Part shown: piece by piece, positions 7,431-15,606 of the stretch
Layout of the letters: the number at the start of each line of letters is the position of its first letter
How positions within the stretch are numbered: position 1 is the first letter of the stretch
Origin: a virus
Strand: one strand, 5' to 3'
Length of the DNA: 23,090 nt
Virus record (IMG/VR): IMGVR_UViG_3300047178_000218
Coordinates: 1-23,090 of that record
Program-made: the position numbers and the translations under genes
Notes under the pieces: generated by a model
What the model was told of the DNA's origin: nothing
The model's database searches: none
The model's input: only the letters and a program-made list of their open reading frames with translations

Positions 7431-9970
7431 TGCCGGCATCAGAAGGCATTTCAAAACTCGCGGGATCGGAAGAAAAACGTCTCGGCATCCCCGAGGCAAC
7501 CAAGTTTTTCTCGTGCGGCAATTTCGGTTCGATGAACCAGACCGATGCGCGCACCGCGATTGAGGACAGCGAATTCTTCATCGTCGAGAACTTCCTGCTC
7601 ACAGGCAGGGGTTCGTTGCGCACAATTTATGACCAGGGTGCGGCGGTCTACACCGCCCCGTCCGGTCTCTCCATCATCTATTTCAGCTGGTTCAACATCA
7701 ACGCCGATGTCGCCTGCGCGGTGTTCCTCAGCGACGGCACGGCGGTGCAGGTCGCTTACCCGACGTATGTGGTCACACCGATCAGCGCCATGCCAGGCAC
7801 GTTTTACAACGCCACCCAACTGCCGGTCGCCTGCCAGTGGGGTGATCTGTTCCTGCTGATCGCCAATAACATCACCCCCAACACCTACTGGATCTGGGAC
7901 GGCTCCGTCCTCTATGCCGCCGGCGGGATCGGCCCGTTCCAGCTCGGCGACCTCACCTCGGGCGGAACCAACTACACATCGCCGCCGGACGTGATTTTTT
8001 ATGGCGGTGCGGGCAGCGGCGCCGCGGCGACCGCCACGATCGAAAACGGCTCGGTGACCGCACTGACGGTGACCAACCCCGGCACCGGCTACACCCCGGC
8101 CGATCAGGTCGCCATCGCATTCGTCAACGGCGGCAGCGACGGCGGCGCGGTGCTGACCGCCATTCTCAGCTCCAGCGGGGTGGACTCGGTGGTCATCCTC
8201 GGCGGCGGCTCTGGCTACACCACCGCGCCCACCGTGACATTCTCCGGCGGCGGCGGGCAATTCGCCGCGGGCTCGGCAAACATCCTCGACGGCGCGGTTG
8301 TCTCAGTCACCGTGACCACCAGCGGCACCGGCTACACCAGCCCGCCAACGGTCACGCTGACCGGCGGCAGGGGTTCAGGGGCGGCGGCGGCAGCCGTGCT
8401 GGCGATCAGCGGAGTCTCCAGCATCGATGTGGTCACCGCCGGGCACGGCTACACATCAGCCCCCACGGTGACGATCTCTGGCGGCGGCGGCAGCGGCGCC
8501 ACCGCGGTTGCGACGCTCACCAACGGCGGGGTCAGCGCAATCACCGTCACCAACGAGGGTTCCGCCTACACCGGCACCCCAACAGTGAGTTTTTCCGGCG
8601 GCGGCGGTACGGGCGCCGCCGGCGTCGCCCAGCTGACCGTCGCCTCGATTTCAGGTGTCACCATCGTCTATGGCGGCTCGGGCTATGTCGGCACGCCCCA
8701 GCTGACCTTTGTGGGCGGCGGCGGCTCAGGGGCGACAGCCACGGCGCTGGTGACCGGGGGCACCATTTCGTCAATCGAGATGACCGCCGCTGGCTCGGGC
8801 TACACCTCAGCCCCCACCGTGCAGATCCAGGCCGGGGTCAACAACGCCGCATCGGGCACCATCGCGCTGATGCCCTTCGGGGTTTCGGGCACGTCGATCG
8901 AGACGTTTCAGTCCCGCGTGTGGATCAGCAATCCGGCCGAAGTCGGGCCAATCACCAACGGCGGCGTGATCAATATCTCAGCCCCCGAATCGCTGACCGA
9001 TTTCGCCACGTCGGCCGGCGGTGATCTGTTCACCAGCAACGACCGGTTCCTGCGCAAGCAATACGTCGCCCTGCATCAGAGCAACGGCTACCTCTACACG
9101 CTGGCCGATTCGTCGGTCAGTAACGTTTCCAACGTGCAGACCTCGGGATCGCCGCCCAGCACCACCTTCAATTACTACAACACCCACGCCCAGATCGGCG
9201 CGGCCTGGCGCGATACCGTGCAGGATTTCGGCCAGACCATCCTGTTCGGCAACGCCAACGGCATCAATGCGATCTATGGCGGCGCGGTGACCCGTGCTTC
9301 GAAGAAAATGGATGACCTCTTCGCCAACGCGGTGTTTCCGCCGGCTGCCGGGGCGGTGACCCCGAGTGCGGCGGTCGCCAATATCTACACCATCCCCGTC
9401 TACCTGATGAACATGACCATCCGCGATCCGCAGACCCAGGCGCTGCGCACGGTGATGGTGGCCTGGAACGAGAAAGAATGGTTTCTCGTCTCGCAGAAAA
9501 GCAGCATGACGTTCATCGCCACGCTGGAAGTCGCCTCCGTGATGAGTGCCTGGGGCACGGATGGTCACGCCCTTTACCCCCTGATGACCACGCCGTCCGG
9601 CCTGCAGAAGCGCCTGGTGACCAAGCTCTGGGGCGGCGAGCGCGAATACATCATCAAACAGCCGCTGGTTGACTACATCCGTGCCACCGACAAATCCGCT
9701 GGCCAGGAAGGGGTTTCCTTCACCGTCACCATGGAGTCGGCGGGTCTCGCCCAGCAGATCGGTCAGGCGGCGCAGCTGCCGTCCGTTGCCTATGTCAATC
9801 CGGTGCAGCCCAACTTCCTTGCACCCAACTACACCGCGCCGGTCTGGGGCGGCCAGACCGCGGCGGTCGCCGGCACCGCACTTGGTGCCACCATAACAAC
9901 GAACTCGCCGGATGTGCTAATCAGCGGGATATCGTTTGCCTACAGAGACGACGGGTTTCTTTTTGGCTAG
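7430..9970 (+). CDS. Tail hub / DNA-stabilisation-type protein with a beta-repeat insertion (846 aa)
   Basis: In P22-like phages the protein after the adaptor (gp10) extends the neck and retains packaged DNA. This 846-residue product occupies that slot. The N-terminal part (1-175) has FFSCGNFGSMNQ, FFIVENFLLTGRGSLR and CQWGDLFLLIANN, and the C-terminal part (about 470-846) has QSRVWISNP, AWRDTVQDFGQTILFGNANG, WNEKEWFLVSQKSSM and LVTKLWGGEREYIIKQP, resembling beta-propeller-like hub proteins of short-tailed phages. Between them residues about 177-468 are eight tandem Gly-rich beta units not expected in gp10. The flanks look continuous with each other, so the repeats seem to be an insertion. 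It starts at ATG 7430 coupled to the adaptor gene. Confidence 0.7.
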   Translation: MPASEGISKLAGSEEKRLGIPEATKFFSCGNFGSMNQTDARTAIEDSEFFIVENFLLTGRGSLRTIYDQGAAVYTAPSGLSIIYFSWFNINADVACAVFLSDGTAVQVAYPTYVVTPISAMPGTFYNATQLPVACQWGDLFLLIANNITPNTYWIWDGSVLYAAGGIGPFQLGDLTSGGTNYTSPPDVIFYGGAGSGAAATATIENGSVTALTVTNPGTGYTPADQVAIAFVNGGSDGGAVLTAILSSSGVDSVVILGGGSGYTTAPTVTFSGGGGQFAAGSANILDGAVVSVTVTTSGTGYTSPPTVTLTGGRGSGAAAAAVLAISGVSSIDVVTAGHGYTSAPTVTISGGGGSGATAVATLTNGGVSAITVTNEGSAYTGTPTVSFSGGGGTGAAGVAQLTVASISGVTIVYGGSGYVGTPQLTFVGGGGSGATATALVTGGTISSIEMTAAGSGYTSAPTVQIQAGVNNAASGTIALMPFGVSGTSIETFQSRVWISNPAEVGPITNGGVINISAPESLTDFATSAGGDLFTSNDRFLRKQYVALHQSNGYLYTLADSSVSNVSNVQTSGSPPSTTFNYYNTHAQIGAAWRDTVQDFGQTILFGNANGINAIYGGAVTRASKKMDDLFANAVFPPAAGAVTPSAAVANIYTIPVYLMNMTIRDPQTQALRTVMVAWNEKEWFLVSQKSSMTFIATLEVASVMSAWGTDGHALYPLMTTPSGLQKRLVTKLWGGEREYIIKQPLVDYIRATDKSAGQEGVSFTVTMESAGLAQQIGQAAQLPSVAYVNPVQPNFLAPNYTAPVWGGQTAAVAGTALGATITTNSPDVLISGISFAYRDDGFLFG
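7958..8835 (+). repeat. Eight tandem units of a Gly-rich GxGYTSxP beta repeat inside the hub gene
   Basis: Units of roughly 35 codons repeat the pattern GxGYT-S-x-P-T-V, a hydrophobic strand, then GGGGSGA and an Ala/Thr-rich strand. Recognisable heads are NYTSPP, GTGYTPA, GSGYTTAPTV, GTGYTSPPTV, GHGYTSAPTV, SAYTGTPTV, GSGYVGTPQL and GSGYTSAPTV. The DNA shares a 33-bp identical stretch with the gene at 5601-6665. Confidence 0.85.
8788..8820 (+). repeat. 33-bp exact direct repeat, copy 2
   Basis: This stretch is identical to 5888-5920 and lies in the eighth, last beta unit of the hub protein. It is the longest cross-gene identity I noticed between these two genes. Confidence 0.85.
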
Positions 9971-9981
9971 GGAGGGTGGCG

Positions 9982-10689
9982 TTGCGGATTTTCGTGCTCA
10001 CCCTGCTTGCGGTCATTTCGGTTTTTATTGCCAGACCGGCACGCGCCGACACCGCCTGCGGCAGCGTTTCGCCAGAAGTGCAAATCATCAATCCCTCGAT
10101 CACGGGCGCACCCCAGCCGGTCGGCCTGGCACTTTACGATCTGAACACCAAGGGTCTGTTCGTGCAGTTCGCCGGCCAGGGCAATATCGCCACCTATTTC
10201 GTGGGCGTGCCCAACCAGGCGATCGTGGGTCACGCCACGGTGCCCTGGTCGTCGATCGCGTTTTATCCGCAGGCGTTGGTGCAGACCAACAGCAACTGCC
10301 CGGTGCTGGCCGCCGCCGGCACGCCGATTCTCACCACCGGCAACGCCTATCCGACCACGAGCCCGTTCGTGCTGGCACCCTGCCCGCTGATCAGCACCGG
10401 CCAGAAACTCACCGTTGCCGGCATTCAGTTCCCGCCGTTCACAGTCACACTGGCGGTCTATGACGCCATGACGCAGTTCCTCACCGTCGAATTCGTCAGC
10501 GGCATCTCGGCGCTGTTCGTCGGTGTGCCGGCATCAATCATTTCGCAACCAATCCAGTGGAATTCGCTCTATCCTTACATGGAGGCAATTATGACGCAGG
10601 ACAGTGCCTGCCCGGTGCTGGCCGGCGGCAGCGACATTTACCAGGGCTGGCAGTTCGGTGTTTCGGCATTTGGGGCAGGTGGATTTTGA
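9982..10689 (+). CDS. Secreted protein with two tandem KTSC-like domains (235 aa)
   Basis: I prefer TTG 9982 over GTG 9976: GGAGG at 9971-9975 is 6 nt before the TTG but abuts the GTG. The product starts with a typical Sec signal peptide, a hydrophobic stretch FVLTLLAVISVF and a predicted cleavage after RPARA. The mature part contains two copies of a KTSC-like unit: ALYDLNTKGLFVQFAG with TYFVGVP, then AVYDAMTQFLTVEFVSG with ALFVGVP, each followed by a NCPVLA or ACPVLA segment. KTSC domains are about 60-residue modules known from phages and bacteria, of unclear function. Four cysteines could form two disulfides. It opens the signal-peptide block; its stop overlaps the next start (TTGA). Confidence 0.65.
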   Translation: MRIFVLTLLAVISVFIARPARADTACGSVSPEVQIINPSITGAPQPVGLALYDLNTKGLFVQFAGQGNIATYFVGVPNQAIVGHATVPWSSIAFYPQALVQTNSNCPVLAAAGTPILTTGNAYPTTSPFVLAPCPLISTGQKLTVAGIQFPPFTVTLAVYDAMTQFLTVEFVSGISALFVGVPASIISQPIQWNSLYPYMEAIMTQDSACPVLAGGSDIYQGWQFGVSAFGAGGF

Positions 10690-11918
10690 TCAAGTGGCTG
10701 CTGTTGCTGGCGTTGGTTCCGACCGTGGCTTTGGCCGCATCGCCCCAGCTTGCCTGGACGGACAAAGCTGAAGCAACCAACGGCACGCTGGTCAGCCCGA
10801 CGATCAGCGGTGCGGCGGTCTTCACCGGCACCGTGACGGCATCGGCCTTGTGGGCGTATCCGACCGATCCGGCCTTTGGCGCCAAATGCGACGGCACCAC
10901 CGATGACAGCACTGCCCTTGCGGCATGGTTTGCCTATCTGGTGGCAAACGGTGTCGAGGGACGCCTGCCGCCGGGAACCTGTGTGGCGAACACCGCGCAG
11001 ACCTGGAACATGTCATCGCGCACCAGCGGCATTCGCATTCGCGGCACCAGTCAGGGCTCGTCAGTGCTGGATCTGCGCGGCGTCTCGTCCGGCACACCGC
11101 TGCTGATGACCGGCAGCGGCACCGCTTTGTTCTACAGCCATTTCTCTGACTTTACCGTGCTGACCAATATCGCCGGGCCGGGCGTGGCTCTGGGCAATTC
11201 CAGCCTGACCGACGCATTTAACAGTTTCACATTCACACAGATCGAGTTCAAGAACGTCGCCAACAACTCAGCCGCTGTCGCACTGCAGATCAATGGGGTG
11301 TACAATTCGGACTTCCAGACGGTGACCACCAACACGGGCGGCGGTTCGACATCCGGCACCGGGCTGGGCACGTCGCTGGAGCTGCAGTTCAGCGCATTCA
11401 ACCGGTTCATGGGCTCGTTTTCGAGTGCCGCGATCGGGATTTATCTCACCAACAACTACAATTACGCCAACGTGTTTACGTCGGTGGACGTTGAAAACGT
11501 CAATACAGCGGTGCAGATCGATTCGGCGAACGCCTCGCGAAACACCTGGGTTGGCGGCACATTTGTCGCGGAAACCGACCTCAACACGACGGCCGGTGTG
11601 ACCAATGTTTTCATCAATCCCAATCTGAGCCTCTACAGCGGGGGTGCCAGAACCGCCGGAACGACCGGGATGTTTCTGGAGCAGTTCGGTGCGGTCGGCG
11701 TGACCACCCCGTCGATGCCGGCCAGCGGCACCGCCTATACCAACGCAACCGGGCGCATCATGAGTGTCAACATACTGAACGGGACCGTGAGCGCCATTCA
11801 GATCGGCGGCACCACCGTCGCCACCGCCACAAATTCGACGGTCATCCTGCAGCCGAATCAAACCATCACGCTGACCTATTCCGCCACGCCGGGCTGGGTA
11901 TGGCTGCCGGTGCTCTAG
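10686..11918 (+). CDS. Secreted pectate-lyase-fold (beta-helix) tail-spike-like protein (410 aa)
   Basis: The frame is open from 10557, but the TTG at 10686 is chosen: it overlaps the upstream stop (TTGA) and begins a signal peptide (MIKWLLLLALVPTVALA, cleavage before ASP). Residues 64-70, FGAKCDG, followed by TTDDSTALAAW, are the N-terminal signature of the Pectate_lyase_3 family, the right-handed beta-helix of many phage spikes and depolymerases. The middle is Asn/Ser/Thr-rich parallel beta-helix sequence. The C-terminal part (VNILNGTVSAIQIGG, then QTITLTYSATPGWVW) resembles C-terminal domains of tail fibres. Two cysteines occur. Catalytic residues cannot be read from sequence, so it may be a binder or an enzyme. 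The signal peptide is unusual for a virion spike. Confidence 0.7.
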   Translation: MIKWLLLLALVPTVALAASPQLAWTDKAEATNGTLVSPTISGAAVFTGTVTASALWAYPTDPAFGAKCDGTTDDSTALAAWFAYLVANGVEGRLPPGTCVANTAQTWNMSSRTSGIRIRGTSQGSSVLDLRGVSSGTPLLMTGSGTALFYSHFSDFTVLTNIAGPGVALGNSSLTDAFNSFTFTQIEFKNVANNSAAVALQINGVYNSDFQTVTTNTGGGSTSGTGLGTSLELQFSAFNRFMGSFSSAAIGIYLTNNYNYANVFTSVDVENVNTAVQIDSANASRNTWVGGTFVAETDLNTTAGVTNVFINPNLSLYSGGARTAGTTGMFLEQFGAVGVTTPSMPASGTAYTNATGRIMSVNILNGTVSAIQIGGTTVATATNSTVILQPNQTITLTYSATPGWVWLPVL

Positions 11919-11928
11919 GACGCATGCC

Positions 11929-13611
11929 ATGAGATTAAACCCATCGTTTCTCACGGCACTCGGTCTGGCCGCCGCGTGGCCCGCGCTGGGTGCAACGCCG
12001 AACCCGCTGCTGTCAAACAACGGCTTTGTCGTGACCTTGTTCGGGGGCGTCTACAACAGCACCCCGCCGGCCCTTTTGAACACGCAGACCTCACCGTTCC
12101 AGCTCGACAGCAGCGGCAACCTCAAGGTCAACGTCGTGACCGGCGGTGGCGGCGGCGGCGGCGGCGGCGGATCGACCTTTGGCGTGCCGTTTCCGGTGAG
12201 CGGCCAGGCCATCGGCGGTCTCTCGCCGGCGGGCAACCTGATCGCGCTGGGCGTCGATTACAGCAACAACGCCTATGTCAACCTGCGCACACCGCTGCCC
12301 GCCGGATCCAACGTCATTGGCAGCGTGATGCAAAACGGCGCCTGGACGGTCGGGATCACCGGGACCGTGCCGCTGCCGACCGGGGCGGCGCAGGCGCAGT
12401 ACCAGGGCGGCATTTATAACGCCAGCGCACCCGTGCTCAGCAGCGGCCAGATGACCGCGCTGCAGGTCGATAACCTCGGCAACCTCAAGGTCAACGTCGT
12501 GACCGGTGGCGGCGGCGGTGGCAGCGGCGGCGGCACCTCATCGCTGTTCACCTCGGCGTTTCCCATTTCCGGCACGGCGATCGGTGCGTCCAACAACGGC
12601 AATATGGTAGCACTCGGCGCTGACGGTGCGAGCAACCTCAACGTCGATTTGCAGACCGCCTTGCCCGCCGGATCCAACGTCATCGGCGCGGTGGCGCAGT
12701 CGGGCACCTGGAACACCACGGTTGCAACCGCGCTGCCGGCCGGAACCAACACAATCGGCGCGGTGGCGCAGGGCGGCACCTGGTCGGTCAATGTCATCGG
12801 CACCTTGCCGCCCATTTCCGGATCGGCCACGGCCGTGTTGCAGTCGTCCGTGCAGGGCTCGCCTTCGGGCGGCACTGCGGCGGTGGCGTCGCTGCTGACC
12901 GGCGGCGTCTACAGCAGCAGCCCGCCCACGCTCACAGGCGGTCAGCAGACGGGTTTGCAGGTCGATGCCAACGGCAACCTCAAGATCGCTATCGCCTCGG
13001 GCGGCGGCTCGGGCGGCACGGCATCCTCGTTCGGGCTCGCGTTTCCCTCGGTCGGCACCGCGATCGGCGCCAAGAACGGCGGCAACATGGTTGGCTTGAA
13101 CGCTGACGTGTCGGGCAATCTGCAGGTCAACATCCAGTCGTTCAGCGGCATGGCGACCGCCGCCAACCAGACCTCGGTGATCGGCAGCGTCGCGGCGGGA
13201 ACCGCTGCCAACAGCGCTGAGCTGACCGGTGCGGTTTACAACGCCACCCAGCCCAGCGCCGCGAGCGGTCAGCAGGTCGCCGTGCAGGCCGATTCCCATG
13301 GCAATCTTCGCCAGACCAGAGGTGTGGTCACCAAGGTGCCGCTGGACGTTGCAACGGTCACCACGGGCGGCACGGCGGTGACCGCGCTGACAGCGGGCCA
13401 CAGCACCGCGGGCGGCTGGATCTTCAATCCCGATACCGCGACGTATGATCTGTGCATCAACGAAATCGGCACCGCGTCGGGCACGACCTCGGCCGGCTCG
13501 ACGACCTGCATTGAGCCAAACACGACGTACGCCATCGCGCCTGGCAGCGGTGCGGTCTCGGTGATTTCGGCCGACAGCGCTCACGCATTTTCAGGCATGG
13601 GATACCAGTAA
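11929..13611 (+). CDS. Secreted fibre-like protein with four GGxYN repeats (560 aa)
   Basis: AGGA at 11917-11920 precedes ATG 11929. An N-terminal signal peptide (hydrophobic FLTALGLAAAWPALGA) is predicted to be cut before TPN. The mature protein has four repeats opening with GGVYN, GGIYN, GGVYS and GAVYN at residues 39, 160, 325 and 434. Each continues to a Q-rich strand, LQVDxxGNLKV in the first three, and then in the first three a polyglycine or Gly/Ser hinge. Between them lie LPAGSNVIG strands. Such repeats are common in phage tail fibres. The C-terminal about 90 residues (GGWIFNPDTATYDLCINEIG, then TTCIEPNTTY) form a separate cap with two cysteines likely to pair. It is probably a fibrous adhesin; no catalytic motif is seen. 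Confidence 0.65.
   Translation: MRLNPSFLTALGLAAAWPALGATPNPLLSNNGFVVTLFGGVYNSTPPALLNTQTSPFQLDSSGNLKVNVVTGGGGGGGGGGSTFGVPFPVSGQAIGGLSPAGNLIALGVDYSNNAYVNLRTPLPAGSNVIGSVMQNGAWTVGITGTVPLPTGAAQAQYQGGIYNASAPVLSSGQMTALQVDNLGNLKVNVVTGGGGGGSGGGTSSLFTSAFPISGTAIGASNNGNMVALGADGASNLNVDLQTALPAGSNVIGAVAQSGTWNTTVATALPAGTNTIGAVAQGGTWSVNVIGTLPPISGSATAVLQSSVQGSPSGGTAAVASLLTGGVYSSSPPTLTGGQQTGLQVDANGNLKIAIASGGGSGGTASSFGLAFPSVGTAIGAKNGGNMVGLNADVSGNLQVNIQSFSGMATAANQTSVIGSVAAGTAANSAELTGAVYNATQPSAASGQQVAVQADSHGNLRQTRGVVTKVPLDVATVTTGGTAVTALTAGHSTAGGWIFNPDTATYDLCINEIGTASGTTSAGSTTCIEPNTTYAIAPGSGAVSVISADSAHAFSGMGYQ
12114..12143 (+). repeat. 30-bp exact direct repeat, copy 1 (GNLKVNVVTG unit)
   Basis: Bases 12114-12143 are identical to 12477-12506 and encode GNLKVNVVTG just before the polyglycine hinges. 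This shows recent duplication or homogenisation of the fibre repeat. Confidence 0.8.
12477..12506 (+). repeat. 30-bp exact direct repeat, copy 2
   Basis: This stretch is identical to 12114-12143, 363 bp (121 codons) downstream in the same frame, so unequal recombination between copies would delete or add one whole repeat without a frameshift. Confidence 0.8.
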
Positions 13612-15605
13612 TGTTTGTGCGCCGGCTCGCCGCCTTTCTCATCGCGTCGTTGCTGCCGGGTGCCGCGTTCGCCCAGCAGGTCACCAGTTTCCCGCCGGCC
13701 AATCTGCCGCTCTCCGGTGCCGAGGTGCTGTATCTGGTGCAGGGCGGCCAGTCGAAGCAGACGCCGGTTTCGACGCTGACCAACACCGGATCATTCGCGG
13801 CCCTCAGCGCCGGCACGCTCACGGTGACCGGCACCACGTCGCTCGGTGTCACCGGGCTGTCCGGCAAGCTCGACACCATGGCCTCCAGCGCGGCCGGCGC
13901 GGGCCTTAACATCGCCACCGGCAATGCCCCGTCCTCGTGTATCGCGGGCGATGTGTGGATGACCACATCGGGGGTGTTTGCCTGCCCCACCAACGGCTCG
14001 CCGGTTGGCCCGTTTGGCGCGGGCGGCGGGGTGAACAACAGCACGCTCAACTATCTGGCCTATTACGCCACCACCGGTAACACCCTCAGCGGCCTCGCCA
14101 CGGCAAACAGCAGCGTGCTGGTCACGTCCAACGCGGGCGTGCCGTCGTGGAGTCTCACGCTGCCGAACAACCTGATTGCCGCAAGCTTTACCCCGACGAT
14201 CAAGAACTACGCGACCACATCCGCGCTGCCGACAGTGACGAGTTCCAACGCGGGTGAAATCGGCTACGTCACCAATTGCCGCAACGGCTCTGAAGGTGGC
14301 GGCCTCGGCACGGGCTGCCTTTACACTGTGAACGCCGCCGGCACCTGGACCGCTCTGCCCTCGATCCCGACCGGGCAGATTACCGTGGGTGGCCAGGCGC
14401 TTTACCTCGGTTCAGCGACCAACAATCAGGGCACCGGCAGCCTCATCCAAACGAGCAGCGGCAGCTTTACATCCGGCCATTGCGTGCAGTTCAACTCCAG
14501 CGGCGCGACGGTGGACTCGGGTGCGGCCTGCGGCGGCGGCAGCGGCGGGTCGGGCACGGTCACCTCGGGCACCGCAAACCAGATCGCTTGGTATTCCTCA
14601 AGCGGCACCGCCGTGGCGGGGCTCTCCACCGCCAACGGCGGTGTGCTTGTGACATCTGGCACGGGTGTGCCGTCGATCTCGACCACCCTGCCGGCCAGCT
14701 TGTCTGCCAGCACGATGACGCTGATCAGCCCGGCGATGAGCGGCACCGCGACATATTCCGCGATGACCGGCACCGGCAAGCTCACCACGGCTGCGTCCAC
14801 CACAGCTGGCGCTGGCTTGAACCTCACGCCCGGCACCGCGCCGACCAGTCCCAACAATGGCGATCTTTGGACCACCAGCTCCGCCCTGCAGGTCCGCATC
14901 AACGGCTCGACCATTACGGTTGGCACCGGCTCTGGCTCGGTCAGCAGCATCGCCACAACCAGCCCGATCACGGGCGGGACGATCACCACCACCGGCACCA
15001 TCGCCTGCCCGACCTGCGCGCTCACCACCAACGGCGGGCTGCTGACCGCCAGTTCGCCGGTCAACATCAGCGCCTCGGGTCAGATTACCTGCCCGACCTG
15101 TGTGACCACTTTTGGCGGCGGCTTTCTCACCTCTACATTACCTGTCAATGTCAACGCACAGGGCTTGATCACCTGCACGACGTGCCTGACCAGCTCGGCG
15201 GGCGGTGCGCTGGCCGGAACCGCGCCGGTCACCATCACCGGCAACACGATCTCGCTGGGCAATCAGTACGGCGCGGCTGTCTTCAACTGGGACAGCAGCA
15301 CGACGGTCGCCGCTTACACCTACTATATCACCCCGGCCTGGCCGTGGACCTCTGGCTCGATCGTCAGCGTGAGCTACCTGACCGGCGGCCCGGGCTCGCC
15401 CAGCTTCAATATCGCGCTGCAGATCAACGGCACAAATGTCGCGACCTGCAACGGCATCACGGTTTCATCCGGAACGCTGACGACCACCACCTGCGGCAGC
15501 AATACGATTGCCGCCGGCAACAAGGTTACGCTAGTGACCTCGGCGATTGTCGGCTCACCGAATTCCGCGGCAGTCCAGGTCAAATATGCCAGGAGTGCCC
15601 CATAA
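13611..15605 (+). CDS. Secreted fibre-like protein with a triple CxxC repeat (664 aa)
   Basis: ATG 13611 is coupled to the previous stop by TAATG. The N-terminus (MFVRRLAAFLIASLLPGAAFA, written here without its long run after cleavage) is a signal peptide cut before QQV. The mature protein is Ser/Thr/Gly/Ala-rich with fibre-type strands, including two copies of an ASTTAGAGLNLTPG-like unit (AGAGLNIATGNAP near residue 100, AGAGLNLTPGTAP near 400) and two ANSSVLVT/ANGGVLVT units. Near the C-terminus three CxTC motifs recur at exact 28-residue intervals (C466/C469, C494/C497, C522/C525). The last about 110 residues (FNWDSSTTVAAYTYYITPAW onward) look like a compact beta-sandwich tip. Fourteen cysteines in total. 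It is probably a tail fibre or adhesin; no enzyme motif is seen. Confidence 0.65.
   Translation: MFVRRLAAFLIASLLPGAAFAQQVTSFPPANLPLSGAEVLYLVQGGQSKQTPVSTLTNTGSFAALSAGTLTVTGTTSLGVTGLSGKLDTMASSAAGAGLNIATGNAPSSCIAGDVWMTTSGVFACPTNGSPVGPFGAGGGVNNSTLNYLAYYATTGNTLSGLATANSSVLVTSNAGVPSWSLTLPNNLIAASFTPTIKNYATTSALPTVTSSNAGEIGYVTNCRNGSEGGGLGTGCLYTVNAAGTWTALPSIPTGQITVGGQALYLGSATNNQGTGSLIQTSSGSFTSGHCVQFNSSGATVDSGAACGGGSGGSGTVTSGTANQIAWYSSSGTAVAGLSTANGGVLVTSGTGVPSISTTLPASLSASTMTLISPAMSGTATYSAMTGTGKLTTAASTTAGAGLNLTPGTAPTSPNNGDLWTTSSALQVRINGSTITVGTGSGSVSSIATTSPITGGTITTTGTIACPTCALTTNGGLLTASSPVNISASGQITCPTCVTTFGGGFLTSTLPVNVNAQGLITCTTCLTSSAGGALAGTAPVTITGNTISLGNQYGAAVFNWDSSTTVAAYTYYITPAWPWTSGSIVSVSYLTGGPGSPSFNIALQINGTNVATCNGITVSSGTLTTTTCGSNTIAAGNKVTLVTSAIVGSPNSAAVQVKYARSAP
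15006..15185 (+). repeat. Three CxTC repeats with an exact 28-codon period
   Basis: CPTC, CPTC and CTTC occur at residues 466, 494 and 522 of the fibre-like protein. Each is followed by a GG-L strand and a PVxIxxxG strand (for example SSPVNISASGQI). The regular period suggests a stacked beta structure with one Cys pair per rung, either disulfide or metal bound. Confidence 0.8.
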
Positions 15606-15606
15606 A

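Noticed and set aside
7958-8835. Diversity-generating retroelement or CRISPR array as an explanation for the repeats
   Set aside because: No reverse transcriptase or template repeat is visible, the repeats are in-frame protein repeats, and no constant repeat with unique spacers exists.
10557-10685. Upstream extension of the beta-helix gene to ATG 10557
   Set aside because: It would overlap the KTSC-like gene by 133 nt and bury the signal peptide. The TTGA start at 10686 explains both.
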